Assembly: GCF_002258785.1 (NCBI RefSeq)
Contig: NZ_NOYI01000012.1
Location: 248,001 to 312,000, forward strand
Direction of reading: 5' to 3'
DNA: 64,000 nt
Source of the DNA: Rhodococcus sp. 06-235-1A
GTDB lineage: Bacteria; Actinomycetota; Actinomycetes; Mycobacteriales; Mycobacteriaceae
Both the position numbers and the translations under genes were made by a program. A model generated the notes under the pieces. That model ran no database searches, was not told the DNA's origin, and worked only from the letters and a program-made list of their open reading frames with translations. Below, one piece after another: positions 21,517-30,460 of the stretch; the stretch's first letter is position 1, and each line of letters starts with the position of its first letter.

Positions 21517-23883
21517 ATGAGACGCACCGACAGCGACGTCGACGAGGCCGAGCTCGACATCGAGAAGCCGAAGACCCATGCGGCAGGTGCCACCGCAGTC
21601 GCGGTGTCGATGAAGCGAGCACTGGGCCACATGGGCCCGGTGCGCACCGCGCAGACGCTGCTCAAGCTCAACCAGGCCGAGGGTTTCGACTGCATGAGCT
21701 GCGCCTGGCCCGACCCCGATCCGGGTCACCGGCACGCGGCGGAATTCTGCGAGAACGGCGCGAAGGCCGTTGCGGAGGAAGCGACGACGACGCGGGCAAC
21801 CCCGGAGTTCTTCGCGCAGCACAGCATTGCCGAGCTGGACTCGCACACCGAGCACTGGCTCGGCCAGCAGGGCCGCATCACCCACCCGATGATCAAGCTC
21901 CCCGGCGGCACCCACTACGAGCCGATCGAGTGGGACGACGCCTTCCGCTTGATCGGTGACGAACTGAAGTCACTAGCCAGCCCCGACGAGGCGATCTTCT
22001 ACACCTCGGGCCGCGCCTCCAACGAGTCCGCGTTCACCTACCAACTCTTCGCCCGGGCGTTCGGCACCAACAACATGCCCGACTGCTCCAACATGTGTCA
22101 CGAGTCGACGTCCATCGCTCTGCAGGAATCCATCGGCATCGGCAAGGCCAGCGTCACGCTCGACGACGTTCACACTGCCGAACTGATCATTCTGGCCGGC
22201 CAAAATCCCGGCACCAATCACCCCCGTATGCTCTCGGCCCTCGAGCTGGCGAAGCAGAACGGCGCAAAGATTCTGTCCATCAACCCTCTTCGCGAAGCGG
22301 GTCTGCTGAACTTCAAGAACCCACAGACTCCGCGCGGCATGGTGGGACCGGGAACTGACCTGTCGGATCTGCACCTGCCGATCAAGCTCAACGGCGATCT
22401 CGCGCTGTTCCAGGCCATCGGCTCGCTGCTGGTGAAATGGGACGCACTCGATCATGAGTTCCTCGACAACTACACCGTCGGCTTCGACGCATGGAAGGCG
22501 CACGTCGCCGAGGTGGACTGGGATCTCGTCACCGAGGTGACCGGACTGTCGGTAGCGCAGATCACCGAGGCCGCCGAGATGCTCCGCGACTCCAAGGCCA
22601 CCGTCTTCTGCTGGGCCATGGGCCTGACGCAGCACCGCAACGCCGTCGCGACCATCAAGGAAGTCACCAATCTCGCGTTTGCACAGGGCAACATCGGCAA
22701 AGCCGGTGCCGGACTGCTGCCGGTCCGCGGGCACTCCAACGTGCAGGGCGATCGCACGATGGGCATCTGGGAACGCCCACCGGTGGCCTTCCTCGACGCG
22801 ATGGCGGCGGAGTTCGACTTCGAGCCACCGCGAGAGAACGGCTTGGACACCGTCGATTCCATTCGCGCCATGCGCGATGGCAAGGCGCACTTCTTCCTCG
22901 GCCTCGGCGGCAACTTCGTCCAGGCCACCCCGGACAGCGACATCACCTTCCTGGCCCTTCGGTCGATGCGGATGACGGTGCAAATCTCCACCAAGATCAA
23001 CCGCTCGCACCTGGTGTGCGGCGACACCGCACTGATCCTGCCGACCCTGGGCCGCACCGAGAAGGACGTGCAAGCCAGTGGTGAGCAATGGATTTCGGTC
23101 GAGGACTCCACCTGCTCGGTGCACTCCTCTCGCGGACCGCTCAAGCCCGCGAGTGAGTTCCTTCGTTCCGAGGTCGCGATCGTCAGCGGAATCGCCGAAG
23201 CCACACTCGGGGATCGCTATGGTCTCGATTGGAAGGGTTTCCGCGACGACTACCGCAACATTCGCAAGCACATCTCCCGAGTGGTCGCCGGATGCGAGGG
23301 CTACGAGGTCAATGTCCGACGCCCCGGCGGTTTCGTCCTTCCCCACCCGCCGCGCGACAGCCGGACCTTCGAGACGAAGAGCGGTCGGGGTGAATTCGCG
23401 GTCTCACCGATCGACGTCCTGCAGGTTCCGCCGGGCCACCTGATCCTGCAGACGCTGCGCAGCCACGATCAGTTCAACACCACGATCTACGGCCTCAGCG
23501 ATCGGTACCGCGGCATCGAGAACGGCCGACGCGTCATCTTCGTGCACCGGGAGGACATCTCGTCTCTCGGTTTCCGCAACGGCGATATGGTCGACCTCGT
23601 CACCAAGTGGGACGACGACGACGTGGAGCGAAGCGCACCGTCGTTCCGCATCGTCGAGTACGACACCCCGCGTGGTTCGGCTGCCGCGTACTACCCCGAG
23701 ACCAATCCGCTGATTCCGCTGGATTCGACTGCGCTGCAGAGCAATTGCCCCACTTCGAAGTCGGTGATCATCTCGATGGTTCCGGCGGGAACGGGTGTGC
23801 AGGGCACGGTCAACGGTCATCAGGACAACGAGGGATCGGACGAGGGGCACAAGTCGCACCCTCAGCCGCACCACTTGAGCTGA
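21517..23883 (+). CDS. FdhF/YdeP family molybdopterin oxidoreductase
   Basis: This 788-aa protein belongs to the bis-MGD formate-dehydrogenase-like YdeP group. The N-terminal Cys set (FDCMSCAWPDPDPG, then FCENGAK) is of the YdeP type, not a full ferredoxin-like Cys4 cluster of FdhF. The central molybdopterin domain includes YTSGRASNESAFTYQLFARAFGTNNMPDCSNMCHESTSIAL, and a C-terminal molydopterin dinucleotide-binding domain (about 620-760) follows. The substrate is unknown; E. coli YdeP is linked to acid resistance. It converges on the GntR gene across a strong hairpin. Confidence 0.88.
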   Translation: MRRTDSDVDEAELDIEKPKTHAAGATAVAVSMKRALGHMGPVRTAQTLLKLNQAEGFDCMSCAWPDPDPGHRHAAEFCENGAKAVAEEATTTRATPEFFAQHSIAELDSHTEHWLGQQGRITHPMIKLPGGTHYEPIEWDDAFRLIGDELKSLASPDEAIFYTSGRASNESAFTYQLFARAFGTNNMPDCSNMCHESTSIALQESIGIGKASVTLDDVHTAELIILAGQNPGTNHPRMLSALELAKQNGAKILSINPLREAGLLNFKNPQTPRGMVGPGTDLSDLHLPIKLNGDLALFQAIGSLLVKWDALDHEFLDNYTVGFDAWKAHVAEVDWDLVTEVTGLSVAQITEAAEMLRDSKATVFCWAMGLTQHRNAVATIKEVTNLAFAQGNIGKAGAGLLPVRGHSNVQGDRTMGIWERPPVAFLDAMAAEFDFEPPRENGLDTVDSIRAMRDGKAHFFLGLGGNFVQATPDSDITFLALRSMRMTVQISTKINRSHLVCGDTALILPTLGRTEKDVQASGEQWISVEDSTCSVHSSRGPLKPASEFLRSEVAIVSGIAEATLGDRYGLDWKGFRDDYRNIRKHISRVVAGCEGYEVNVRRPGGFVLPHPPRDSRTFETKSGRGEFAVSPIDVLQVPPGHLILQTLRSHDQFNTTIYGLSDRYRGIENGRRVIFVHREDISSLGFRNGDMVDLVTKWDDDDVERSAPSFRIVEYDTPRGSAAAYYPETNPLIPLDSTALQSNCPTSKSVIISMVPAGTGVQGTVNGHQDNEGSDEGHKSHPQPHHLS

Positions 23884-23890
23884 CCGGTTC

Positions 23891-23932
23891 TTCCGGAAGT
23901 GGGTCGTTTCAGCGAATGTCCCACTTCCGGAA
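23891..23932. terminator. Hairpin between convergent molybdoenzyme and GntR genes
   Basis: TTCCGGAAGTGGG (23891-23903) pairs perfectly with CCCACTTCCGGAA (23920-23932) across 16 nt. The right arm is also the last codons of the GntR gene. There is no T-tract on either side, so it could be a barrier-type terminator. Confidence 0.6.
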
Positions 23933-24565
23933 CTGGCGGCGCATCACGTCGGTCGCCGCCTCGACGTCGCGCCGCCCGAAGGCCTCGATCAACTGCTCGT
24001 GGCTGCGCACCGCGTCGGCACCCCAACGCGCGTCGGTGGCGTACAACCGCGGTGTGTACTTGACCGCGCCGAGCAGGAACCACGCCAGTTTCATGCCCCC
24101 GGCAATTTTGTTGACCAAGCGATGGAACTCGAATTCGTAGTACTCCACCGATTCGGTGTCGGCGCGGGCCACGGCGTCGCGTAGACCGTCGTTCAGCGCG
24201 GTCAGCTGTTCCAGATGTTCGTCGTCGACCACGCCGGCTGCACGGCCGGCGAGTGTGCCCGCGATAATGCCCTGCAGCCAGAAGATGTCGTCCACGTCCT
24301 GCGCCGACAACTCGTTCACGCGGTAGCCGCGATGAGGTACCTGCTCGACCAGTCCCTCACCGCGCAATGCGACGAGCGCCTCGCGCACCGGGGTGGCACT
24401 GACGCCCAACGCCACCGCGGTCTCGTCGATCCGTACGAAGGAGCCGGGTTGCAATGCACCCGTGACGATCTGTTGGCGGATGCTCCCGGCGACGTCCTCG
24501 GACAGCTGTGGCCGACGCGGAATCCGGCGCGTCGACGACGCAGTTCGGGTGAGATCGATGCTCAT
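23909..24565 (-). CDS. GntR (FadR/FCD) family transcriptional regulator
   Basis: This 218-aa protein has a winged helix-turn-helix (about 22-85; FVRIDETAVALGVSATPVREALVALRGEGLVEQVPHRGYRV) and an FCD ligand domain (about 95-215) with the metal-type residues in EYYEFEFHRLV. The ATG at 24565 follows GCAGGAG. It is divergent from the aldehyde dehydrogenase/MpaB operon and probably represses it. It is clearly paralogous to the GntR at 32148: both share RRPQLSE, IRLDETA, VTPVREAL or ATPVREAL, VPHRGY and RLYATD. Confidence 0.88.
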   Translation of the reverse strand: MSIDLTRTASSTRRIPRRPQLSEDVAGSIRQQIVTGALQPGSFVRIDETAVALGVSATPVREALVALRGEGLVEQVPHRGYRVNELSAQDVDDIFWLQGIIAGTLAGRAAGVVDDEHLEQLTALNDGLRDAVARADTESVEYYEFEFHRLVNKIAGGMKLAWFLLGAVKYTPRLYATDARWGADAVRSHEQLIEAFGRRDVEAATDVMRRQFRKWDIR

Positions 24566-24637
24566 GGATCTACTCCTGCACTTGCTCCCACACAGCGGGG
24601 CGACGGGGGTTGTAGCAACCGAAGGTGACGCATAGTG

Positions 24638-24648
24638 TGTCCTGGACA
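24638..24648. promoter_or_regulatory. Inverted repeat TGTCCTGGACA, candidate GntR site
   Basis: A perfect 5-bp-arm inverted repeat in the divergent region, 73 nt upstream of the GntR start. It is one of two candidate operators in this gap. Confidence 0.35.
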
Positions 24649-24655
24649 ACATTGA

Positions 24656-24676
24656 ATCACATCAAATATATGTGAT
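24656..24676. promoter_or_regulatory. Inverted repeat ATCACAT-N7-ATGTGAT, candidate GntR operator
   Basis: Perfect 7-bp arms (24656-24662 and 24670-24676) around an AT-rich centre in the divergent region, 25 nt before the aldehyde dehydrogenase GTG. Position and symmetry suit a GntR-dimer operator overlapping the promoter. Confidence 0.5.
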
Positions 24677-24700
24677 GCGATCTGCTGGAGGATAGAACCC

Positions 24701-26197
24701 GTGACGGACCAGATCGAACGAACGAACGAGAGCACCTTCGAAAGCCTCGACCCAAGAACAGGTGTCGCACTCGCCACGTATCCGATCGCGGGCACCGCAG
24801 AGGTCGACGCCGCCGTCGCTCGCGCCCGGTCGGCCGCGCGATGGTGGGACGTGCAGGGCTTTGCCGGGCGAAAGCGGTGGCTGCTGGAATTCAAGTCCGC
24901 CATCGCCCGCGACGCCACGAGCCTCGCCGCCGTCATCGCCGCCGAAACCGGCAAACCCGACGAGGACTCCCTGCTCGAGGTCATGCTCGGCGTCGAACAC
25001 ATCGACTGGGCGGCCCGCAACGCCGAGAAGATTCTGCGGCAGCGCAAGGTCGGATCGGGACTACTGGCCGTGAACCAGAAGGCCTACGTCGGATACCGCC
25101 CCTTCGGCGTCGTCGGAGTCATCGGCCCCTGGAACTACCCGCTCTACACCCCGATGGGGTCGATCGCGTACGCCCTCGCGGCCGGCAACACCGTCGTGTT
25201 CAAACCCAGCGAACTCACCCCGGGCGTCGGGGTGTGGCTGGCCGAGAAGTGGGCATCGCTCGCCGCACCGCACCCCGTGTTCCAGACCGTGACCGGCGAC
25301 GGTTCCACCGGCACGGCCTTGGTCGAATCCGGCGTCGACAAGATCGCGTTCACCGGCTCCACCGCCACGGCCAAGAAGGTCATGGCCACCTGCGCAACGT
25401 CACTGACACCGCTGGTCGCCGAGTGCGGCGGCAAGGACGCGATGCTCGTCGACGCGGATGCGGACATCGCTGCCGCAGTGGAATTCGCGACGTTCGGGGC
25501 GATGGGCAACGCCGGGCAGACGTGCGCCGGTGTCGAACGCATCTACGTCGCGGAGCCGGTGTACGACAGGTTCGTCTCCGAGTTCACCGCCGCGGTGCGG
25601 GCACTGAAGCCCGGTGGCGTCGGAACCTCGTCCTACGGTCCGATGACCCTGGGCAAGCAGAGCGAGATCGTCCGAGGTCAGATCGAGGACGCCTTGGCCA
25701 AGGGCGGCAAAGCTGTTGTCGGCGGGCTCGATTCGCTGCACGGACCGTACATCGACCCGGTGATCCTCACCGAGGTGCCCGAGGACTCCACGGCCATCAC
25801 CGAGGAGACCTTCGGCCCGACCGTCGTGGTCAACAAGGTACGCGATCTCGACGAGGCCATCGAGCGAGCCAATGCGTCCAAGTACGGACTCGGCGCGTCG
25901 GTGTTCACCAAGGACGGCGTTGTCGGCAGGCGCGCCGCAGAGAAGCTCGATTGCGGTGTGGTGACGGTCAATTCGGTTCTCGGCTTCGCCGGGGTTCCGG
26001 CGCTACCGTTCGGCGGCACAGGCGATTCGGGCTTCGGCCGGATCCATGGGGCCGACGGCCTTCGTGAATTCAGCACCGTCAAGTCGATGACGGTGCAGAG
26101 CTTTGCAGCTCCGGTGAACCTGTTGACCATGAAGCGCAAGGCACGAAACATGAAGCTCTCGGTTCTGGCACTGAAACTGCGGCACGGACGGGGCTGA
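24701..26197 (+). CDS. Aldehyde dehydrogenase family protein
   Basis: This 498-aa protein oxidises an aldehyde to the acid with NAD(P). The NAD-binding run VIGPWNYPLYTPMGSIAYALAAGNTVVFKPSE, the catalytic Cys in GNAGQTCAGVER and the general-base Glu in AECGGKDA are present; the usual ELGGK reads ECGGK here. The GTG at 24701 has GGAGGA 10 nt upstream. The next gene, an MpaB-type oxygenase, starts 2 nt after the stop, so the two are one operon. The pairing suggests that the oxygenase makes an aldehyde that this enzyme removes (inference). Confidence 0.92.
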   Translation: MTDQIERTNESTFESLDPRTGVALATYPIAGTAEVDAAVARARSAARWWDVQGFAGRKRWLLEFKSAIARDATSLAAVIAAETGKPDEDSLLEVMLGVEHIDWAARNAEKILRQRKVGSGLLAVNQKAYVGYRPFGVVGVIGPWNYPLYTPMGSIAYALAAGNTVVFKPSELTPGVGVWLAEKWASLAAPHPVFQTVTGDGSTGTALVESGVDKIAFTGSTATAKKVMATCATSLTPLVAECGGKDAMLVDADADIAAAVEFATFGAMGNAGQTCAGVERIYVAEPVYDRFVSEFTAAVRALKPGGVGTSSYGPMTLGKQSEIVRGQIEDALAKGGKAVVGGLDSLHGPYIDPVILTEVPEDSTAITEETFGPTVVVNKVRDLDEAIERANASKYGLGASVFTKDGVVGRRAAEKLDCGVVTVNSVLGFAGVPALPFGGTGDSGFGRIHGADGLREFSTVKSMTVQSFAAPVNLLTMKRKARNMKLSVLALKLRHGRG

Positions 26198-26199
26198 TC

Positions 26200-27114
26200 A
26201 TGGACGTCACGCCGAAGAAGGGGCGATTCGGCTGGCTCCGGCGCATCGAGGAACTCGACCCGGAGCGGGACTGTCATACGATTCACCGCATCACCGCCGG
26301 GTACGAGTTCCCGTGGGACTACCAGCGTGCTCTCGAATTCGCTTTGTTCCGTACGTACTGCGTGCCGAGCATCTCGGAGTTGCTCGCGCGAACCGGCGAG
26401 TTCGAGAAGCGTCCCCAGAAGCGCTACGACGACACCGCATTGCTGATGGCCGAGATGCTCGAGCACGGCTACGACTCCGAGCGTGGCCGCGAATCGCTGC
26501 GCATGGTCAATCGGATGCACGCGCAATTCGACATCTCGAACGACGACATGCTGTACGTACTCACGACGTTCATCTACGAGCCCATCGAGTGGATCGACAC
26601 GTACGGGTGGCGGCGGCTGCACCCCAAGGAACGGCTGGCCATCTTCCACTTCTACTGCGAGGTGGGAAAACGAATGGGCATCAAGCACATTCCTCGGTCG
26701 TACACCGAGTTCGCGCGGTTCAAGCTCGACTACGAGGAGCGGACGTTCCGGTTCACCGAAGACAACCGTCGGATCGGCACGTACACCCTCGATCTGTACT
26801 GCTCCTGGTATCCCGCTGCGCTGACCCCCGCCGTCAAGCAGGCAGTGTTCGCGCTGTTGGACGCCCGGATGGCCGGTGCCTTCGGCTTCCCCGCAGGCTC
26901 ACCGATGGTCGAGCGGGTGGCCGTGCGGGCTCTGCGCACCAGGGCCCGGGTCGAGCGGTTCTTCCCCAAGCGGACACGGTCGCGGGCCACCGCCGACGCG
27001 ACCAACAAGACCTATCCCGGATATCCCGTCGGCTACCGACCGAGCGATCTGGGCGCGCTGGCCTCACCGCGAGTTCGCAGTTGTCCAGGGAGAGCGCCGG
27101 AAATCTCGGCGTAA
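26200..27114 (+). CDS. MpaB/DUF2236 family oxygenase
   Basis: This 304-aa protein is a second DUF2236 member, different from the one at 19651. Visible family features are the N-terminal HTIHRITAGYEFPWDYQRALEFALFRTYCVPSIS and the central helices MLYVLTTFIYEPIEWIDTYGWRRLHPKE with His residues that could bind heme. Relatives cleave or oxidise C=C bonds. It starts 2 nt after the aldehyde dehydrogenase stop, with no separate promoter. The Arg-rich C-terminal tail (about 245-304) may be disordered. Confidence 0.8.
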   Translation: MDVTPKKGRFGWLRRIEELDPERDCHTIHRITAGYEFPWDYQRALEFALFRTYCVPSISELLARTGEFEKRPQKRYDDTALLMAEMLEHGYDSERGRESLRMVNRMHAQFDISNDDMLYVLTTFIYEPIEWIDTYGWRRLHPKERLAIFHFYCEVGKRMGIKHIPRSYTEFARFKLDYEERTFRFTEDNRRIGTYTLDLYCSWYPAALTPAVKQAVFALLDARMAGAFGFPAGSPMVERVAVRALRTRARVERFFPKRTRSRATADATNKTYPGYPVGYRPSDLGALASPRVRSCPGRAPEISA

Positions 27115-27130
27115 CTGCGCACTCGACGAG

Positions 27131-28183
27131 TCAGAGTCCGTCCACCCACCTGCCGAACGCATCGCGAAATTCCGACGAGAGCGGAAGCGGCGCAAGAGCG
27201 GTGTTCGGATCCGCGGGCAGCGGACCGAGCTCGCCCAACATGTGCGAGCTGTTGGCGAAGTGCGCGAAGTCGAGATCGGTGTGCCCCAGGGCGACTCGCA
27301 CGTTCTCGACCTGGCCGCAGGAGACGTTGAGGTCCTTGTCCGAGCAGGTCAGGAACGAGGAGTACGAGTCCGGCAGTGCGGCAGCCAGATTGGCCGGGTC
27401 CGTTGCATCGGCTTCGCGCAGGAAGGTGGCGTTCTGCCGCAGTCCCAGACCGTCGACGATCGGGTCGGGCTCGGCGGACAACTCCCGTCCCGCGCGAATA
27501 TCGGCGACGGTCTGGGCGAAGCGATCCCGGGACGTGGCGGCCTGCTCCTCGGTGAACTGGCCCGCTGCCTCTGCTTCGCCGATATTGCGATCGACCTGCG
27601 CGGTCAGCAGGTCGAGGTAGCGGATCGACAACGGCTCGAGCAGGCCGATATGGGCGAACGCCGCACTGTCGGCATCGGCCAGACGCAGCGCCGTCAGTGC
27701 ACCCTCGCTGTGCCCGATCACCGTCGTGCGATCCGCCCCGACACCGGTCCGCTGCTGCAGGAATGCCAGGGCGTCCGCAGCATTGTCGACCTGCGCGTCG
27801 AAGCCGGGAGGGCTGTTGGGATCCACACCGGCCAGTCCGGTACGACCGCTACCGAGCTTGTCGAATCGCAGGCTCGCAATGCCGCGTCGGGACAGTTCGT
27901 CGGCAACGTATGCGGTGGTATTCAGCTGCAGATCACCCGAATTTCCGTTGCGGTCGGTCGGCCCGCTGCCCGGCAGCACCAATGCGATGCCGCGGGTTTC
28001 GCCGACGGGCATGCGAAGGCTGCCGTAGAAGGTGATGCCATCGGACTCGAAGCTCACTTCGGCGTCGAGCGCGTCGTCCGGCGACCACGGGACATTGATA
28101 GGAGCAGCGGCAGCGGTACCCGCGCCGACGAGAAGGAGCATCGACGCGGCCAGTACGGCCAACAGTTTTCCTGTGCGCAGCAT
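27131..28183 (-). CDS. Secreted alpha/beta hydrolase
   Basis: This 350-aa protein begins with a Sec signal peptide (LLAVLAASMLLLVGAGTAAAA, cleavage near residue 26). The mature part has VLPGSGPTDRNGNS, a serine elbow GHSEG and a late Asp/His region (HTDLDFAHFANSSH). This is the dienelactone-hydrolase/YqiA-like layout of extracellular esterases. The ATG at 28183 begins the signal peptide. It is convergent with the MpaB gene and divergent from the acyl-CoA ligase. Confidence 0.8.
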   Translation of the reverse strand: MLRTGKLLAVLAASMLLLVGAGTAAAAPINVPWSPDDALDAEVSFESDGITFYGSLRMPVGETRGIALVLPGSGPTDRNGNSGDLQLNTTAYVADELSRRGIASLRFDKLGSGRTGLAGVDPNSPPGFDAQVDNAADALAFLQQRTGVGADRTTVIGHSEGALTALRLADADSAAFAHIGLLEPLSIRYLDLLTAQVDRNIGEAEAAGQFTEEQAATSRDRFAQTVADIRAGRELSAEPDPIVDGLGLRQNATFLREADATDPANLAAALPDSYSSFLTCSDKDLNVSCGQVENVRVALGHTDLDFAHFANSSHMLGELGPLPADPNTALAPLPLSSEFRDAFGRWVDGL

Positions 28184-28303
28184 GCAGCCAGGGTAACAAT
28201 CCGACCGCCCGTTCCGACACTGCGCGACTACCGATGCACGACGGGCGATCACTGTAAGCTGCATCACATTTCACCATGATCGACAGGAACATTGGAGCAG
28301 TCC

Positions 28304-29878
28304 ATGAGCGAACGATCCGGCGTTGCCGAGTACACCGAGCAACCTCACCTCGCGCGCCGGAACAATTGGAACAATCAGGTTCGACGGCACGCCCTGATGC
28401 AGCCTGCGGCGGTGGCGCTTCGATTCCAGGGGCGATCCATCAGCTGGCACGAACTCGACGACAGAGTGTCGCGGTTCGCCGGTGTACTCGCCCGTCGCGG
28501 CGTCGGATTCGGTGACCGCGTGCTGATTCTCATGCTCAACCGACCCGAGTATCTCGAGGCGGTGCTGGCGATCAATGCACTCGGCGCATTGGCCGTCCCG
28601 GTGAATTTCCGCATGACTGCACCGGAGGTGGCTTTTCTCGCGCAGAACAGTGGGTCCACTGTGGTGATCACCGACGAGACACTCGAACCTCTGGCAGAAG
28701 TAGTGGTGGCACAGAGTGATTCGCTGAACGCCACCATCACCGTCGGGGAGTCGTACGAAACCCTGCTCTCGGGCAGCGAGCCTGCGGACATCGTCGACGT
28801 CCCCGACGACGCCCCGGCACTGATCATGTACACCTCGGGAACCACCGGCAGGCCGAAAGGTGCAGTGCTCACTCACGCCAACATGCAGGCCCAAGCGCTC
28901 ACCTGCATCAGGGCGCTGCAGATGAACGCCACCGACGAGATCGGCTTCTGCGCCTCACCGATGTTCCACATCGCTGCACTCGGCAGCCTGGCACCGAGCC
29001 TGCTGCTCGGCATTCCCACCGTCGTGCACCCTGTCGGTGCCTTCGATCCGGGAGCGCTGCTCGACGTTCTGGCCGCCGAAGGAGTCACCAGCCTGTTCCT
29101 CGTCCCGGTGCAATGGCAGGCCATGTGCGCCGAACAGGCACGTAGCCCCAGAAAGCTTGCGCTGCGGGTCATTTCCTGGGGCGCTGCACCGGCGTCCGAC
29201 ACAGTCCTGCGTGCGATGTCGGAAACCTTCCCCGATGCGCTGAACGTGGCGGTGTTCGGACAGACCGAGATGTCGCCCATCACCTGCGTACTCGACGGAG
29301 GCGACGCGCTCCGCAAGATCGGCTCGGTCGGCCGCGTCATCCCGACCGTCGCAGCACGGGTCGTCGACGACGAGATGAACGACGTCGCCCCGGGCGAGAT
29401 CGGCGAAATCGTCTATCGGGGACCGACAACGATGCGCGACTACTGGGAGAACCCGGACGCGACGGCCGACGCTTTCCACGGCGGCTGGTTCCATTCCGGC
29501 GACCTCGTACGTCAGGACGAGGAAGGTTTCGTCTTCGTCGTCGACCGGAAGAAGGACATGATCATCTCCGGCGGCGAGAACATCTACTGCGCCGAGGTAG
29601 AGAACGTGCTGTTCGCACACCCTCGTATTCGCGAAGCCGCGGTCGTCGGCCGACCCGACGATCGATGGGGCGAGGTACCCGTCGCGGTGGTCGCCCTGCA
29701 CGAATCCGACGCCGCATCCGATCTCACCCTCGACGAATTGACCACCTGGCTCGGCGACCATCTCGCGCCGTTCAAGCACCCCAAGGAACTGGTTGTCGTC
29801 GACGCACTCCCCCGCAACGCGAGCGGCAAAGTACTCAAGGTCGCCCTCAGGAAGTCCTACGCGCCTGCGCCTGCCTGA
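28304..29878 (+). CDS. Acyl-CoA synthetase (FadD-like, AMP-forming)
   Basis: This 524-aa enzyme activates a carboxylic acid with ATP and CoA. The AMP-binding signature YTSGTTGRPKG (residues about 169-179), the FGQTEMSP adenylate motif, the GWFHSGDLVRQDEEGFVFVVDRKKDMIISGGENIY hinge region and the final catalytic Lys in RNASGKVLK are all intact. The ATG at 28304 has GGAG 7 nt upstream. It could activate acids made by the nearby aldehyde dehydrogenase. The chain-length preference cannot be read from the sequence. Confidence 0.92.
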   Translation: MSERSGVAEYTEQPHLARRNNWNNQVRRHALMQPAAVALRFQGRSISWHELDDRVSRFAGVLARRGVGFGDRVLILMLNRPEYLEAVLAINALGALAVPVNFRMTAPEVAFLAQNSGSTVVITDETLEPLAEVVVAQSDSLNATITVGESYETLLSGSEPADIVDVPDDAPALIMYTSGTTGRPKGAVLTHANMQAQALTCIRALQMNATDEIGFCASPMFHIAALGSLAPSLLLGIPTVVHPVGAFDPGALLDVLAAEGVTSLFLVPVQWQAMCAEQARSPRKLALRVISWGAAPASDTVLRAMSETFPDALNVAVFGQTEMSPITCVLDGGDALRKIGSVGRVIPTVAARVVDDEMNDVAPGEIGEIVYRGPTTMRDYWENPDATADAFHGGWFHSGDLVRQDEEGFVFVVDRKKDMIISGGENIYCAEVENVLFAHPRIREAAVVGRPDDRWGEVPVAVVALHESDAASDLTLDELTTWLGDHLAPFKHPKELVVVDALPRNASGKVLKVALRKSYAPAPA

Positions 29879-29973
29879 ACCTTCGAACATGCCCGATACG
29901 GCGGGCCTCGGATGGCCGAAGTGCTGGTCGGGGCACACCGCGAATCGGATAGGACGTAGCCTGGCTGGGAAGG

Positions 29974-29991
29974 TTCGGTGGCTCGACCGAA
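29974..29991. promoter_or_regulatory. Inverted repeat TTCGGT-N6-ACCGAA upstream of mihF
   Basis: Perfect 6-bp arms in the 220-nt gap before mihF, about 110 nt upstream of its start. The rest of 29879-30098 holds only the mihF leader and ribosome site. Confidence 0.3.
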
Positions 29992-30098
29992 ATGACAGCC
30001 GTGTTGTTCGGTTAGATTGGAAGAGCCACCAGGCACGATGCAAGAGGGTCGAGACCTGTCAACGAGCGACGGGTCACCACAATCGAGGAGAACAGGCC

Positions 30099-30413
30099 AT
30101 GGCTTTACCAGTATTGACACCGGAACAGCGCACCGCGGCGCTGGCCAAGGCGGCCGAGGCACGCACTGCGCGGTCGAAGCTGCTCGCATCCGTCAAGTCC
30201 GGCGAACTCAGCGTCGCTGACGTTCTCGCCAAGGCGGAGAACGACGAGATCGTGAAGAAGACCAAGGTGTCCGCCCTGATCAAGGCCCTGCCGGGTGTTG
30301 GTTCCGTGCGCGCCGCACAGCTGCTCGAGCAGCTGTCCATCGCCGATACCCGCCGTATCGGTGGCCTCGGTGCAAACCAGCGCGAAGCCCTGCTGGCTGC
30401 CGTCGCATCCTGA
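30099..30413 (+). CDS. mihF: Integration host factor, actinobacterial type (mIHF)
   Basis: This 104-aa nucleoid protein bends DNA and is essential in mycobacteria. It has the usual charged N-terminal helix (ALPVLTPEQRTAALAKAAEARTARSKLLASVKSGELSVADVLAKA) and the H2TH-like DNA-binding core KVSALIKALPGVGSVRAAQLLEQLSI followed by RRIGGLGANQREALL. The length matches the active 105-aa form of M. tuberculosis Rv1388. The ATG at 30099 follows GAGGAGAACAGGCC. It is transcribed alone. Confidence 0.96.
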   Translation: MALPVLTPEQRTAALAKAAEARTARSKLLASVKSGELSVADVLAKAENDEIVKKTKVSALIKALPGVGSVRAAQLLEQLSIADTRRIGGLGANQREALLAAVAS

Positions 30414-30447
30414 TTCACAACTTGCGATAACGCGTTACCTGCAGGGC

Positions 30448-30453
30448 TAGCAT
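30448..30453 (+). promoter_or_regulatory. Leaderless -10 box of the antiporter operon
   Basis: TAGCAT ends 7 nt before the ATG at 30461 and fits TANNNT. No ribosome site is visible. Confidence 0.45.
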
Positions 30454-30460
30454 TTCGACC

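Noticed and set aside
24656..24676. ATCACAT/ATGTGAT considered as a CRP site
   Set aside because: The half-sites are in the reverse order to TGTGA-N6-TCACA and the spacing is wrong; a GntR operator fits better.
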